DNA of 64,000 nucleotides from Acidobacteriota bacterium. Its GTDB lineage: Bacteria > Acidobacteriota > Terriglobia > Acidiferrales > UBA7541. Positions 27,050 to 36,373 of the stretch are shown in pieces; the stretch's first letter is position 1, and every line of letters begins with the position of its first letter. Position numbers and translations under genes: made by a program. The notes under the pieces were generated by a model that was not told where the DNA came from, ran no database searches, and worked only from the letters and a program-made list of their open reading frames with translations. Location: the NCBI GenBank assembly GCA_013289855.1, contig JABCZD010000003.1, forward strand, positions 124,001 through 188,000, given 5' to 3'.

Positions 27050-28000
27050 ATGGACGGGATATTTTGGTTTTTTGGCGTATTGGTTGTCGTTCTCGGTTTG
27101 AGCGTGGTGCTCGGCTCGTTTTTCACCGTGGAAACCGCACAAGTGGCTATCGTGCAGCGCCTGGGAAAATTCGCGCGCGTCGCCGGCCCGGGATTGAACT
27201 GGAAAACGCCGCTGATTGAAGCGGTGGTAAAGCGCATGAGCCTGAAGGTGCAGCAGTTCGATGTGCAAGTGGAAACCAAAACGCAGGACAACGTTTTCGT
27301 GCAGATACCCGTCTCCATTCAATACAAAGTGATGCCCGAGGCGGTGGAATCGGCGTTTTACAAATTGACGGATCCGGTGAAACAGATTGAATCGATGGTT
27401 TACAACGTGGTCCTCGGGCATGTGCCAAAAATGAAGCTGGACGACACCTTTCTGAATCAGGCGGATATCGCCAACGATTTGCGCGACAGTCTCGACGGCT
27501 CGATGAAAGAGTATGGCTACTCCATCGTAAAAGTGCTGATCTCCGACATTGTGCCGGACCAGAAAGTGAAAGCCGCCATGAACGACATCAACGCCGCGCA
27601 ACGCGAGCGCGAAGCCACCGTCTCGCGCGCAGAAACGAACAAGCTGCTCTTGGTGAAGCAGGCCGAGGCGGAAGCCGAATCCAAGCGACTGCAAGGCGAA
27701 GGCATCGCCAATCAGCGCCGCGCTATCATCATGGGTCTGAAGGAATCAGTGGAAGACTTCGCGAAAACCGTGGAAGGCTCGACGCCGCAGGACGTAATGC
27801 AGCTGGTGTTGATGACGCAATATTTTGACACGCTGAAAGAGATTGCGGCCAACGATCACAGCAATACCATATTAATTCCGCACACGCCAAACACCCTGAC
27901 GGATCTTTTCAGCCAGATGCGCAACGCCATAATCACCGGCAACGAAATGACCAAGCAAGCGGTGCCAAACACGCTCTCGCCTGAAAACAGCAAGCGCTGA
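27050..28000 (+). CDS. SPFH/band-7 (stomatin/prohibitin-like) membrane protein
   Basis: The 316-residue protein starts behind GGGGAGGGC. One N-terminal membrane segment (FFGVLVVVLGLSVVLGSFF, about 8-26) anchors it. The SPFH domain follows (about 28-210: VAIVQRLGKFARVAGPGLNW, QQFDVQVETKTQDNVFVQI without the first residue, and IVKVLISDIVPDQKVKAAMN). Then comes a charged coiled-coil (QREREATVSRAETNKLLLVK and EAEAESKRLQGEGIANQRRA). Members oligomerise into membrane scaffolds that control proteases or microdomains. No NfeD protease partner is adjacent, so this one stands alone. It converges on the GH3 gene with only 13 bases between them. Confidence 0.92.
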   Translation: MDGIFWFFGVLVVVLGLSVVLGSFFTVETAQVAIVQRLGKFARVAGPGLNWKTPLIEAVVKRMSLKVQQFDVQVETKTQDNVFVQIPVSIQYKVMPEAVESAFYKLTDPVKQIESMVYNVVLGHVPKMKLDDTFLNQADIANDLRDSLDGSMKEYGYSIVKVLISDIVPDQKVKAAMNDINAAQREREATVSRAETNKLLLVKQAEAEAESKRLQGEGIANQRRAIIMGLKESVEDFAKTVEGSTPQDVMQLVLMTQYFDTLKEIAANDHSNTILIPHTPNTLTDLFSQMRNAIITGNEMTKQAVPNTLSPENSKR

Positions 28001-28013
28001 GCGGGCGCGGCAA

Positions 28014-30275
28014 CTATTGCAGAGCGATCTTCTGCACCAAGGGCAAGTCTTTTGACGATCCGCCAACCATAAAAGCGTAACTGCCGGGAACGAGCTTCCA
28101 GGCATCCGCGGTGGCATCGTAAATGGAAAGATATCGCCGGTCGACAGTAACGGTTACTTCTTTGCTTTCGCCGGGGTTTAGCTGGACTTTGCTCCAACCC
28201 ACCAGACGCTTTGGCGGTTCGCCGGCATCAGCGGGTAGCGCGGCGTAAACTTGGGCAACCTCCGCGCCCGCGCGAGCGCCGATATTCTTTACCGTGAACG
28301 TCACGGTTGATTCCTGTCCCAGCGTAACCTTCAAACCAGAGTAGGTATAAGTGGTGTAGGACAACCCAAACCCAAACGGAAAGAGCACCGGTTTATTTTC
28401 CGCGTCGTACCATTTGTAGCCGACCTTCAGACCTTCGTCGTAGTCAACGCTAAAGGTGTATCCGGGATGAGGTCCGTGCCCTCTCGGGCGTCCTGGCGGA
28501 GGAGTTTTCAGTTGCGGATGCGGCAGATCCACTTCGCTCAGCGGAAAAGTCATCGGAAGTTTTGCGCCAGGGTTCACGTCACCAAAAAGAATATTCGCCA
28601 CCGCGTCGGCGCCCTTGCTACCCGCGTACCAGGCTTCGAGTACACCGCTTACTTTGCTAAGCCAAGGCATGGTGACCGCCGTGCCTGTTTCGAGCACTAC
28701 AATGGTTCGCGGATTGGCCCCTGCCACTTGCGCGATCAGCGCATCCTGATTGTCCGGCAGGGAGAGATTGGGGAGGTCCATATCTTCGCTGGTCCACTGA
28801 TGTGCAAATACGATGGCGACATCGGATTTCTTCGCTAGCGCGGCGGCGCTTGCGGGGTCGCTGCCCGAATCAAACGCCACCGTCGCGGATGGGGCCTTCG
28901 CGGCGATAGCCCGCGAAGGCGAAGTGGGAAACCACACTTTGTCTTTCCAGTGTGTCCCCTGGCTTCCCGGGGGATCCACTTGCGCCGACCCGCCGCCAGA
29001 AATCATGCCGGTGTCCGCGCGCGCGCCGATGATCGCGACACTGTGAAGCTTGGCAGCATCGAGCGGCAACACGCCGTCTGCGTTTTTCAGCAGCACGATG
29101 CTTTGCTCGGCGATGCGACGTGAGATTTCCAAGCCGCCTTCAACGTCCACCACGCCTTTCTTCACCGGGAAGTCCACGAGGCCGTCGGCAAATTCGGAGC
29201 GCAGAATGCGACGTACATGGTCGTCGAGTTCGGCCATGGGCACTTTCCCGGCTTTCACGGCTTCCTTCAGCTTTTCGCCGAAATAGAGGTCCTCGGGCTC
29301 CTCGTTGTCAAGACCCGCGGCAGAAGCTTTGACGTCGCTGTGCGTGGCGCCCCAATCGGAAACTACAAAACCTTTATAATTCCAATCCTTTTTGAGCACA
29401 TCGGTAAGCAGATATTTGTTTTCGCAAGCGTAGTCGCCATTCACTGCGTTATACGAACACATCACCGCGCCGGGATTGGCGATGTCGATGCCGATCTCGA
29501 AGGCCAGTAGGTCGCTCTCGCGCATGGCGCGTTTGTCGATGATGGCGTTCACAATGTCGCGGCCGCTTTCCTGATCGTTTACGGCGTAATGTTTAATGTC
29601 GCCGATGACGTGCTGCGCTTGTTCGCACTTAATGCGATTGCCCACCAGTGTGCCCGCCAGGATGGGATCTTCGCCCTGATACTCGAACGTACGCCCGTTG
29701 CGCGGCTCACGCGTGAGATTGACGCCACCGCCCAGAGTCATGTTATAGCCCTGCGCGCGCAGTTCGCGTCCAATCAGGGCGCCATACTCGCAGGCGGCGT
29801 GCGCATCCCAACTCGCGGCTGCAGCGAGATTGGAAGGCAGCGCCGTGGAGTATCGGCCGTTGGCGGCGCTGCTGCGCACACCGTACGCTGCGTCGCTCAT
29901 CTGAATCATGGGAATGCCGAGCCGCGGAATGCCCAGAACAAATCCCGCGCCGCCATTGCCAAGGTGCGCATTCGGACGCGGAACGTCCCATCCGGGCATG
30001 CTGTTGCCGTGCACGAGATCGATTTTTTCGTCGAGGGTCAACTCCTTAAGCACCAGGTCCGCGCGCGCGTCGGGGGAAAGGCTTTTGTCCATCCACTTCG
30101 CTTGAAGCGGCGCGCCGGCAAAGGAGTTGGCGTGAAACTCCTGCGCAATGGATGGCGTCGCACTCACCGCGCACAAAAAGATCGCCGCACATGACACCGT
30201 CGTCACATTGCTCAGAACGAGGAAAAGCGCCCGAACCGCCGCCAGATAACTCGCGTAAAATCTATGTGTGATCAT
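28014..30275 (-). CDS. Exported glycoside hydrolase family 3 beta-glycosidase
   Basis: GH3 enzymes remove terminal beta-glucose or xylose units from oligosaccharides. The 753-residue protein has a long N-terminal region with an export signal (about 28-45, AAIFLCAVSATPSIAQ). It then has the TIM-barrel domain (nucleophile Asp in GFVVSDWGATHSDV), the alpha/beta sandwich (SIVLLKNADGVLPLD onward), and a C-terminal fibronectin-III-like domain (FPFGFGLSYTTYTY to the end). Substrate-binding IKHYAVNDQESGR is kept. This is the three-domain BglX type. It probably digests plant or microbial oligosaccharides in the periplasm, next to other exported hydrolases. Confidence 0.93.
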   Translation of the reverse strand: MITHRFYASYLAAVRALFLVLSNVTTVSCAAIFLCAVSATPSIAQEFHANSFAGAPLQAKWMDKSLSPDARADLVLKELTLDEKIDLVHGNSMPGWDVPRPNAHLGNGGAGFVLGIPRLGIPMIQMSDAAYGVRSSAANGRYSTALPSNLAAAASWDAHAACEYGALIGRELRAQGYNMTLGGGVNLTREPRNGRTFEYQGEDPILAGTLVGNRIKCEQAQHVIGDIKHYAVNDQESGRDIVNAIIDKRAMRESDLLAFEIGIDIANPGAVMCSYNAVNGDYACENKYLLTDVLKKDWNYKGFVVSDWGATHSDVKASAAGLDNEEPEDLYFGEKLKEAVKAGKVPMAELDDHVRRILRSEFADGLVDFPVKKGVVDVEGGLEISRRIAEQSIVLLKNADGVLPLDAAKLHSVAIIGARADTGMISGGGSAQVDPPGSQGTHWKDKVWFPTSPSRAIAAKAPSATVAFDSGSDPASAAALAKKSDVAIVFAHQWTSEDMDLPNLSLPDNQDALIAQVAGANPRTIVVLETGTAVTMPWLSKVSGVLEAWYAGSKGADAVANILFGDVNPGAKLPMTFPLSEVDLPHPQLKTPPPGRPRGHGPHPGYTFSVDYDEGLKVGYKWYDAENKPVLFPFGFGLSYTTYTYSGLKVTLGQESTVTFTVKNIGARAGAEVAQVYAALPADAGEPPKRLVGWSKVQLNPGESKEVTVTVDRRYLSIYDATADAWKLVPGSYAFMVGGSSKDLPLVQKIALQ

Positions 30276-30491
30276 TCGTTTTTATCCACCGAGCCGTATT
30301 CGCAGCCCAGAATCATACCCCATGTCAGAGCCTCTGCACGCTGCGCGACTCGAATTTGGTCCTGAATTTGGAAGGCCTGCATCCGTGTGTATACTTTGTG
30401 GTGAGACTTACGGTTCCGAGTGCGTCCTGATGGTTTGGCTGAGCGTGGAGCATCAGACTGCAACGCGTCAAACTACGAGGAGAATAAAAAG

Positions 30492-31511
30492 ATGACTGTG
30501 ATTTCGATTTCGCGAGTGACTTCGCGGCGGGAATTGTTGAAGGCCGGAGGCTTAATGGCCGGCGCAGGACTGTTTTCGAGTTTGCTGCCCAAGAACGCGC
30601 TGGCTGCGACGTTTGCTGGAGAATTTCACCCGGCGGCGCAACAGGCCGCGGCTCCAGCCACCGCGGACATCGTGGCGCAAATGCGCGCGCAGATGGGCGC
30701 CGTGCCGCTGCAGACCCTGAAGCTCCGCGACAATCTTTTCATGTTGTACGGCCCGGGCGGCAACATGGTGGCCCTTAACGGGCCGGACGGCAAAGTGCTG
30801 GTCGATTCCAGCTTTTCTACCGTGGTGCCAAAAATTCGCGAGACCCTGGATGGCATGGGCAACGCGCCGCTAAAAATCCTGATCAATTCGCACTGGCACC
30901 TCGACCACACCGATGGAAACCAAGGCCTGCACGACGCCGGTGCACTCATCGTGGCGCACGAAAATACCCGCAAGCGCTTATCCACGCCGCAGTTCATGGC
31001 CGCGCTAAACGTGCACTTTGACGCCGCGCCCGCCGCTGCGTGGCCGCAGCAAACCTTCACCGACAACACCGCGCTTTATTTTAACGGTGAGCAGATTCAC
31101 CTGGGCTACTTTGCCCCGGCGCACACCGACACGGATATTTTCGTCCACTACCAAAACGGCAACGTGCTGCACATGGCCGATATTTGGTTCAACGCAAATT
31201 ATCCGCTCATCGATGTCAGCTCCGGTGGCACCATCAACGGCATGATCGCGGCGTCGGACAAGGGCATCAAACTGGCCGATGCCGATACCAAGATCGTTCC
31301 CGGACACGGCCCGCTGGGCGACAAGGCTGGCCTCATGAAATATCACGACATGCTGGTGACTGTTCGCGATCGCGTGAAAAAGCAGAAAGATGCCGGGAAG
31401 TCGCTGGCCGAAGTCACTGCGGCAAAACCAACCGCCGATCTTGACGCGCAATGGGGTAACGGCTTCATCAAGCCGGATTTCTTCGTGAACTTTGTGTATA
31501 CGACGCTGTAG
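30492..31511 (+). CDS. Tat-exported metallo-beta-lactamase-fold hydrolase
   Basis: The ATG at 30492 gives 339 residues. A twin-arginine signal is clear: TSRRELLKAGGLMAGAGLF then LLPKNALAA. The mature domain is an MBL fold with the metal motif SHWHLDHTDG (HxHxDH), a third His in FAPAHTDTDIFVH, Asp in MADIWFNA, and His in VPGHGPLGD. This is the set found in the glyoxalase II/SoxH-like MBL group. The substrate is not known. A C-terminal helix (DMLVTVRDRVKKQKDAGKSL) is typical of exported MBL proteins in soil bacteria. It is followed by a methyltransferase-like gene and another Tat-exported enzyme on the same strand. Confidence 0.92.
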   Translation: MTVISISRVTSRRELLKAGGLMAGAGLFSSLLPKNALAATFAGEFHPAAQQAAAPATADIVAQMRAQMGAVPLQTLKLRDNLFMLYGPGGNMVALNGPDGKVLVDSSFSTVVPKIRETLDGMGNAPLKILINSHWHLDHTDGNQGLHDAGALIVAHENTRKRLSTPQFMAALNVHFDAAPAAAWPQQTFTDNTALYFNGEQIHLGYFAPAHTDTDIFVHYQNGNVLHMADIWFNANYPLIDVSSGGTINGMIAASDKGIKLADADTKIVPGHGPLGDKAGLMKYHDMLVTVRDRVKKQKDAGKSLAEVTAAKPTADLDAQWGNGFIKPDFFVNFVYTTL

Positions 31512-31622
31512 CAAATTCACTCCGCCGCGTAAGGCGGCTGCGGCCATCTCACGCGATAATCACATTTATTCGTCCGCGGTCGCGAGGAAAAATCAAAAGC
31601 TCAACCAGGCTCGGAGCGTGAA

Positions 31623-32363
31623 ATGAGAATCCGGCTGCGGCCATCACTCCACGATGAAGTCATGGCCCGCTTGCGCATCGCGCCACAGGAAAAGGATGCG
31701 CTGTCCAACCGGACTCACGGCGCGCTGGCGGAGATATTCTTTGCGCATCGTGGCCGCACCATCCACAAGTGGGTGCACTATCTCGAAATCTACGAGCGGC
31801 ATTTCGCGACCTATCGCAACACGCCGGTTAAATTTCTCGAGATCGGCGTGTCGCAGGGCGGTTCACTAGAAATGTGGCGCGAATATTTCGGGAAAGACGC
31901 GACGATTTTCGGGATCGACATCGATCCCGCGTGTTCCGGTTACGTGACCGCGCCAAATCAAGTCCGCATCGGCTCGCAGGACGATCCCGCGTTTCTGAAA
32001 CAAGTACTTCTCGAAATGGGCGCGCCGGATATCGTGCTCGACGATGGCTCCCACGTCGGCCGCCACCAGCGCAAGAGTTTTGACATTTTGTTTCCTCTGC
32101 TCAAGCCCGGTGGTCTTTACATCATGGAAGACCTTCACACCTCTTATTGGCCAGGACGCCCGTACGCCGGCGGACACAATCGTGACGGCACCGCCATCGG
32201 ACATATCAAACAGATGATCGACGACATGCACGCCTGGTATCACCATCGCCGAACCGCCACTCCGGGCAAGACCGACATCGGCGCCATTCATTTGTACGAT
32301 TCCATCGTGCTGATTGAAAAAAACCGCCGCCCGCAGCCGGGACACTTCCAAGTCGGCTCATGA
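31623..32363 (+). CDS. SAM-dependent methyltransferase, sugar O-methyltransferase-like
   Basis: The 246-residue protein has a class I Rossmann domain. SAM motif I is KFLEIGVSQGGSLEMW (about 69-84), followed by FGIDIDP at strand 2, then DIVLDDGSHVGRHQ and PGGLYIMEDLHTSYW. The last two segments resemble Mg2+-dependent macrolide sugar 3-O-methyltransferases (MycE type), in which the Asp/Asp/Glu cluster binds metal. No polyketide or sugar-biosynthesis genes are adjacent, so the target is unknown. The start ATG at 31623 lacks a strong ribosome binding site. A second, different methyltransferase of the TylF type is encoded at 46593. Confidence 0.85.
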   Translation: MRIRLRPSLHDEVMARLRIAPQEKDALSNRTHGALAEIFFAHRGRTIHKWVHYLEIYERHFATYRNTPVKFLEIGVSQGGSLEMWREYFGKDATIFGIDIDPACSGYVTAPNQVRIGSQDDPAFLKQVLLEMGAPDIVLDDGSHVGRHQRKSFDILFPLLKPGGLYIMEDLHTSYWPGRPYAGGHNRDGTAIGHIKQMIDDMHAWYHHRRTATPGKTDIGAIHLYDSIVLIEKNRRPQPGHFQVGS

Positions 32364-32485
32364 CTTGGCACTCATGCTTAGCACTCATGACTTGGCAATT
32401 TACGGTAGGCTGTTCGCGAACATTTTTATTAGCATCCTTTAGCGTCGCCGCGTGGAGCAAGGCGACACCGTGTTCTGGAGAAGAA

Positions 32486-34291
32486 ATGCCCAAGTCCCGT
32501 AGAAAATTTTTGACCGATACGTCCCTGGGCGTGCTCGGCCTGGCCACAATTTTTCAAGCCCCGGAGCAGCAGCCCGATAATCTTCCACCTCCTCCGCCGG
32601 GCGCGCCACCCGCGTTTGGCACATCGCCGGCGGTCGGACCTGTGGTCTCGCCGGAAACTTTCGTCCAGGCAGAAAAACTCGTGCAAGTGGAAATGACTCC
32701 CGCCGAACGCGCCCAAGCCGCCGGCAACTGGCGCAATTCCATGGCCGCGCTTTACGAACGGCGCACCGGCCCGCGCAAAGTGGCGCTCCCGCCAGGACTC
32801 GCGCCCGCCACGCAGTGGGATCCGCTTCTGCCCGGCATGAAGCGCGAGCCGCAGCGCAACCAATTTATCCGCAGCAAGTCCGATCCCGGCCCGTTGCCCG
32901 CAAACGATGAAGACATCGCTTTCGCGCCAGTAACCAAGCTCTCCCGCTGGATCGAGCAGAAAAAAATCACTTCCGAGCGCCTCACCCACATTTATCTGCA
33001 ACGCCTAGAAAAATTTAATCCCACGCTGCGCTGCGTAATCACGCTGACGCGCGACCTGGCCCTGCAGCAAGCCAAGCAAGCCGACGCCGAAATTGCCGCC
33101 GGCAAATATCGCGGCCCGCTGCACGGCATCCCGTGGGGCGGCAAAGACCTGCTCGACACCGCCGGCATTCCTACCACCTGGGGCGCCGAACCGTTCCGCG
33201 ATCGCGTCCCCACGAAAAACGCCGCGGTCGTGCAGCGCCTGCACGACGCGGGCGCCGTGCTCGTCGCCAAGCTCAGTCTCGGCGCTCTGGCGCTCAACGA
33301 TATTTGGTTCGGCGGTCAAACTATGAATCCGTGGCTTCTCGAAGAAGGCGCTTCCGGTTCGAGCGCCGGACCTGGCGCAGCCACGGCTGCGGGCTTGGTC
33401 GGTTTCTCCATGGGCAGCGAGACCGGCGGCAGCATCGTCAGCCCCAGCATGCGCTGCGGCGTCACCGGATTGCGCCCCACCTACGGCCGCGTCCCGCGCG
33501 ACGGTGCGATGACGCTGTGCTGGTCGCTCGACAAACTCGGCCCCATGACGCGCAGCGTCGAAGACGCCATGTTCGTCCTGCACGCCATCTCTGGCCCAGA
33601 CGCCGCTGATCTCGGCAGCGTCCCCAGCAAACTGGACTTCGACGCCGACGCGCCCGTGCAAGGTCTGCGTGTCGGCTACTTCCCTGCGTGGATGAAAAAA
33701 AATCCCGCCACCGACGTGGATCGCGCCGCGCTCGAAACCGTAAAAAAATTAGGCATGGTCCCGGTAGAAGTTTCGCTTCCCGATTGGCCCTACGACTCGC
33801 TGGACATCATCCTCTTCGCCGAAAGCGCCGCGGCCTTCGAGGAAATCACCCTCAATCACGCCGTCGATCAACTGAAAATGCAGGTGCCCGACGGCTGGCC
33901 CAACTCCTTCCGCCAGTCGCGCTTTCTCTCCGCGGTGGACTTCGTGCAAGCCGACCGCTTCCGCAGAAAAGTAGCCGAAGAAATGGCTCGCGTTTTCGCC
34001 GAGGTAGACTTGCTGCTGGTCCCCTCTTTACGCGACGAGATGCTCACCATTTCCAATTTCACCGGCCATCCGTCGCTAACCCTGCGCGCAGGATTCGTCG
34101 AAGTCGCCGAAGCCCGCAGCGACTGGGCGCCCGATCCCCACAACCCGCTGCCAAGATTCAATCCGCCGCGCCGCGTCCCGCACGGCATCACCCTGATCGG
34201 CCGCCTCTTCGACGAAGGTAAACTAGGCCGCGTCGGCCTAGCGCTAGAACGCGCCTTCGCCGTATCAAGCGAGCGCCCTCCCGGCTTCTAA
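32486..34291 (+). CDS. Tat-exported amidase-signature hydrolase
   Basis: From the ATG at 32486 (CTGGAG just upstream) the product is 601 residues. A twin-arginine signal opens it: KSRRKFLTDTSLGVLGLATI. A Pro-rich linker leads to the amidase-signature domain (from about 150). It has the catalytic Lys in GIPWGGKDLLDTAG, the cis-Ser in GSETGGSIVSPSMRCG and the nucleophile region EGASGSSAGPGAAT, then GLRPTYGRVPRDG. Family members hydrolyse amides, including acyl-amino acids, nitrile-derived amides and peptides. The substrate is not predictable. Tat export suggests folding in the cytoplasm before secretion. It follows the MBL and methyltransferase genes on the same strand. Confidence 0.92.
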   Translation: MPKSRRKFLTDTSLGVLGLATIFQAPEQQPDNLPPPPPGAPPAFGTSPAVGPVVSPETFVQAEKLVQVEMTPAERAQAAGNWRNSMAALYERRTGPRKVALPPGLAPATQWDPLLPGMKREPQRNQFIRSKSDPGPLPANDEDIAFAPVTKLSRWIEQKKITSERLTHIYLQRLEKFNPTLRCVITLTRDLALQQAKQADAEIAAGKYRGPLHGIPWGGKDLLDTAGIPTTWGAEPFRDRVPTKNAAVVQRLHDAGAVLVAKLSLGALALNDIWFGGQTMNPWLLEEGASGSSAGPGAATAAGLVGFSMGSETGGSIVSPSMRCGVTGLRPTYGRVPRDGAMTLCWSLDKLGPMTRSVEDAMFVLHAISGPDAADLGSVPSKLDFDADAPVQGLRVGYFPAWMKKNPATDVDRAALETVKKLGMVPVEVSLPDWPYDSLDIILFAESAAAFEEITLNHAVDQLKMQVPDGWPNSFRQSRFLSAVDFVQADRFRRKVAEEMARVFAEVDLLLVPSLRDEMLTISNFTGHPSLTLRAGFVEVAEARSDWAPDPHNPLPRFNPPRRVPHGITLIGRLFDEGKLGRVGLALERAFAVSSERPPGF

Positions 34292-34319
34292 ATTCGATGC
34301 GGTGCTTTGGCTCAGCCGA

Positions 34320-35513
34320 CTAGGCCAAAAGTTCCAGGTAGTCGAAGTCTGCGGTATTGTTTTGGAGCAGGTCTTGCACGGCTAATCGCCAATTATTTTG
34401 ATATGCGTTCGTACCGTCGCCCAAAAATAGACCAGCTTGTTGGATCGTTTGGTGAAGCTGTACGGCGACCTCCAATCGCTGAAGTGCGGCCTGCGCGTTG
34501 GCGCGAGCGCCGTTAACTTGCGCGATTTCGGATAAGACAGTCGCGAGGAGAAAAACCAGATGTTTTCCCGCATCCCACCGAGGCCACGCTAGACCTGCTG
34601 TCACGCCGGTAGAAAAGGGCGACGTGGTTAATACTTGCTGCCGAATATTGGCGGGCAACTGAGCGGACTCGTCCGGATAAATAATGGTGCCCCACAGCGA
34701 TCCCGAAAAAAAACGCGGAGGAGCATCACCGCCGCCGCCCTGAGGCATCGGGGGTTGCCAACGGTCACGGGTGAATTTCCACAGATTCTGGCTGTGGCCA
34801 ACCCCCACCCCGGTTGCCCCGAAACCCAAAGAAAGTAGACCAAGAGGTCCAGCGAACGCGTGCAGGACAGGTTTGCCGGTGCAAGCCAACGTAAGGCCGG
34901 ACACACAACAACGCCTCACAGCATCTCGGGAACTAGGAATCCTCTCGTCCTCGAACTCAAAGGCGAAGTACCAACCATCGCTGTTCAGAGCTGTTGCTTG
35001 TGCTAAAGCCGCGGCAATCGTTTGGTCAGATGCCGTTACGGACCGGCCCAAAACCACAGTCGCAAAAACTGGTTTGTTCAGGCTCACGCCGACCTCTCGG
35101 GCAGCGTTGAACAGTCGCGCATTCAACTGTGCAATATCGTGCCTGCCAGCCTCATAAACGATAGCGGGCGCTATCACTGCGCTAGTATTGAGCTCTGCGT
35201 TGTCGACTCTCAATTTATTTTTGAAGTCAACCATCTGTTCATCCGAGAACTGGCTGAGCGCTGCGATACTCGCGCGAAACGAAGAGATAGGGTAGGACTG
35301 TAGGCAAGCATTCACGAACCCAGGCACATGAAATTGATAATCCATTAAGACTTCCGCGCCGAGGGTCTGGTAGCTCGCCGCGTAGTCCAGTGCGAGTGCC
35401 CTGCTAAGGTCTCGCGGACTTAGAATGACGCCGACACCAGCGCCGTGTTGCAACTGTTCCAGAACGAGTCTCTGGCTCTTATCTCCGCACTGATGCCAAG
35501 GACCACGCCGCAT
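34320..35513 (-). CDS. Unrecognised protein, TIM-barrel-like pattern, third gene of kinase-nuclease operon
   Basis: I do not recognise this 397-residue protein. Its first 250 residues alternate hydrophobic strands and amphipathic helices: GVGVILSPRDL, LGAEVLMDYQFHVPG, TSAVIAPAIVYEAG, KPVFATVVLG, DGWYFAFEFEDE and KPVLHAFAGPLGLLSLGFG, the last followed by ATGVGVGHSQNLW. The order and spacing fit a (beta/alpha)8 barrel, with conserved-looking Asp/Gln/His after strand 2 and Glu after strand 5 as possible active-site residues. The C-terminal third is helical. It starts two bases after the kinase stop, so it is surely in the same operon. It could be the effector or substrate of the kinase, which is inference. 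Base composition looks less GC-rich than that of the flanking genes. Confidence 0.75.
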   Translation of the reverse strand: MRRGPWHQCGDKSQRLVLEQLQHGAGVGVILSPRDLSRALALDYAASYQTLGAEVLMDYQFHVPGFVNACLQSYPISSFRASIAALSQFSDEQMVDFKNKLRVDNAELNTSAVIAPAIVYEAGRHDIAQLNARLFNAAREVGVSLNKPVFATVVLGRSVTASDQTIAAALAQATALNSDGWYFAFEFEDERIPSSRDAVRRCCVSGLTLACTGKPVLHAFAGPLGLLSLGFGATGVGVGHSQNLWKFTRDRWQPPMPQGGGGDAPPRFFSGSLWGTIIYPDESAQLPANIRQQVLTTSPFSTGVTAGLAWPRWDAGKHLVFLLATVLSEIAQVNGARANAQAALQRLEVAVQLHQTIQQAGLFLGDGTNAYQNNWRLAVQDLLQNNTADFDYLELLA

Positions 35514-35515
35514 GT

Positions 35516-36373
35516 CTAGGCTCCTCCAATTCTCCTAAGGATCATCGCGACTTGACCTGGGTCCGAGGGCCGCTTCGCGCGTTCCTTTTCCAAGAGACGC
35601 CCTAACAAAGTTCTCAATCTCACATCGAGAGCTAAAAACGCAGGACGAGCTAAATGCACATTTGATTCGCAGACGGCTTGTCGCAGCTGGGCCCGGGTAG
35701 TCATCGTGGAATTCCAGAATGGCGATTCGCCGGTGAGAGCCTCATACAAAAGTATTCCGAACGCAAAAAGGTCTGTTCGGTGGTCAATGTCGTGTTTGGT
35801 TCCGTCGAACTGCTCAGGGGCAAAATACTTGGGCGTTCCCAGCGCAGCGCCCATCGCTGTCAATGTTAAGTCAGGCAGATTAAGGTGGCGGGCGAGACCA
35901 AAGTCAATAATTACAGGCATGCCGTTCGGCCTCACGCGTATGTTTTCCGGTTTCAAATCTCGGTGGACAATCTCTTTATTCTTTAGAGACAAGAGTCCGT
36001 CGCAAAGAGCAGCGAAGAAATTTGCGGCTTCCACCGGCACCCAGGGATGGCCAGCGATAAGTATGTTTTTTAAATCTCTTCCATCAATGAATTCCTCGAC
36101 CAAGTAGTGACGCTGTTGGCCCGGCTTAGATGAAAAGGTGTATTCGATTAACTTGACGACGTTCTTGTCGTTAAGGCCCTGGAGCGCCAGAATTTCCCGA
36201 TCGAGGCGGTCGCGCTCATAGCCAGGTGAAATGATCTTCAGGCATAAATCGTGACCCGCTCCATCCCGAACGTGGAATGCAGCTTTTTGAGCACTAGGCG
36301 TCAATGCCTCAATGAAAATGTATTCCGGGAACATGGCTGCGGCTTGCTCGAACGGAATGGTGAATAATGGCAT
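35516..36373 (-). CDS. Soluble Ser/Thr protein kinase, atypical nucleotide loop
   Basis: From ATG 36373 the product is 285 residues, a kinase domain and little else. The catalytic core is intact: the VAIK-type Lys in DLCLKIISPG, the alpha-C Glu in LDREILALQGL, HRDLKPENIRV, IDFGLARHL, and GTPKYFAPEQFDG with DLFAFGILLYEALTG. The Gly-rich loop is not recognisable: the segment is FIEALTPSAQKAAFHVRD, so nucleotide binding may be altered. It has no membrane anchor, PASTA or propeller domain, unlike the large kinases at 53309 and 57578. Its ATG overlaps the nuclease-like gene stop (TGATG) and the third gene follows after two bases, so it is the middle of a tight three-gene operon. Confidence 0.88.
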   Translation of the reverse strand: MPLFTIPFEQAAAMFPEYIFIEALTPSAQKAAFHVRDGAGHDLCLKIISPGYERDRLDREILALQGLNDKNVVKLIEYTFSSKPGQQRHYLVEEFIDGRDLKNILIAGHPWVPVEAANFFAALCDGLLSLKNKEIVHRDLKPENIRVRPNGMPVIIDFGLARHLNLPDLTLTAMGAALGTPKYFAPEQFDGTKHDIDHRTDLFAFGILLYEALTGESPFWNSTMTTRAQLRQAVCESNVHLARPAFLALDVRLRTLLGRLLEKERAKRPSDPGQVAMILRRIGGA

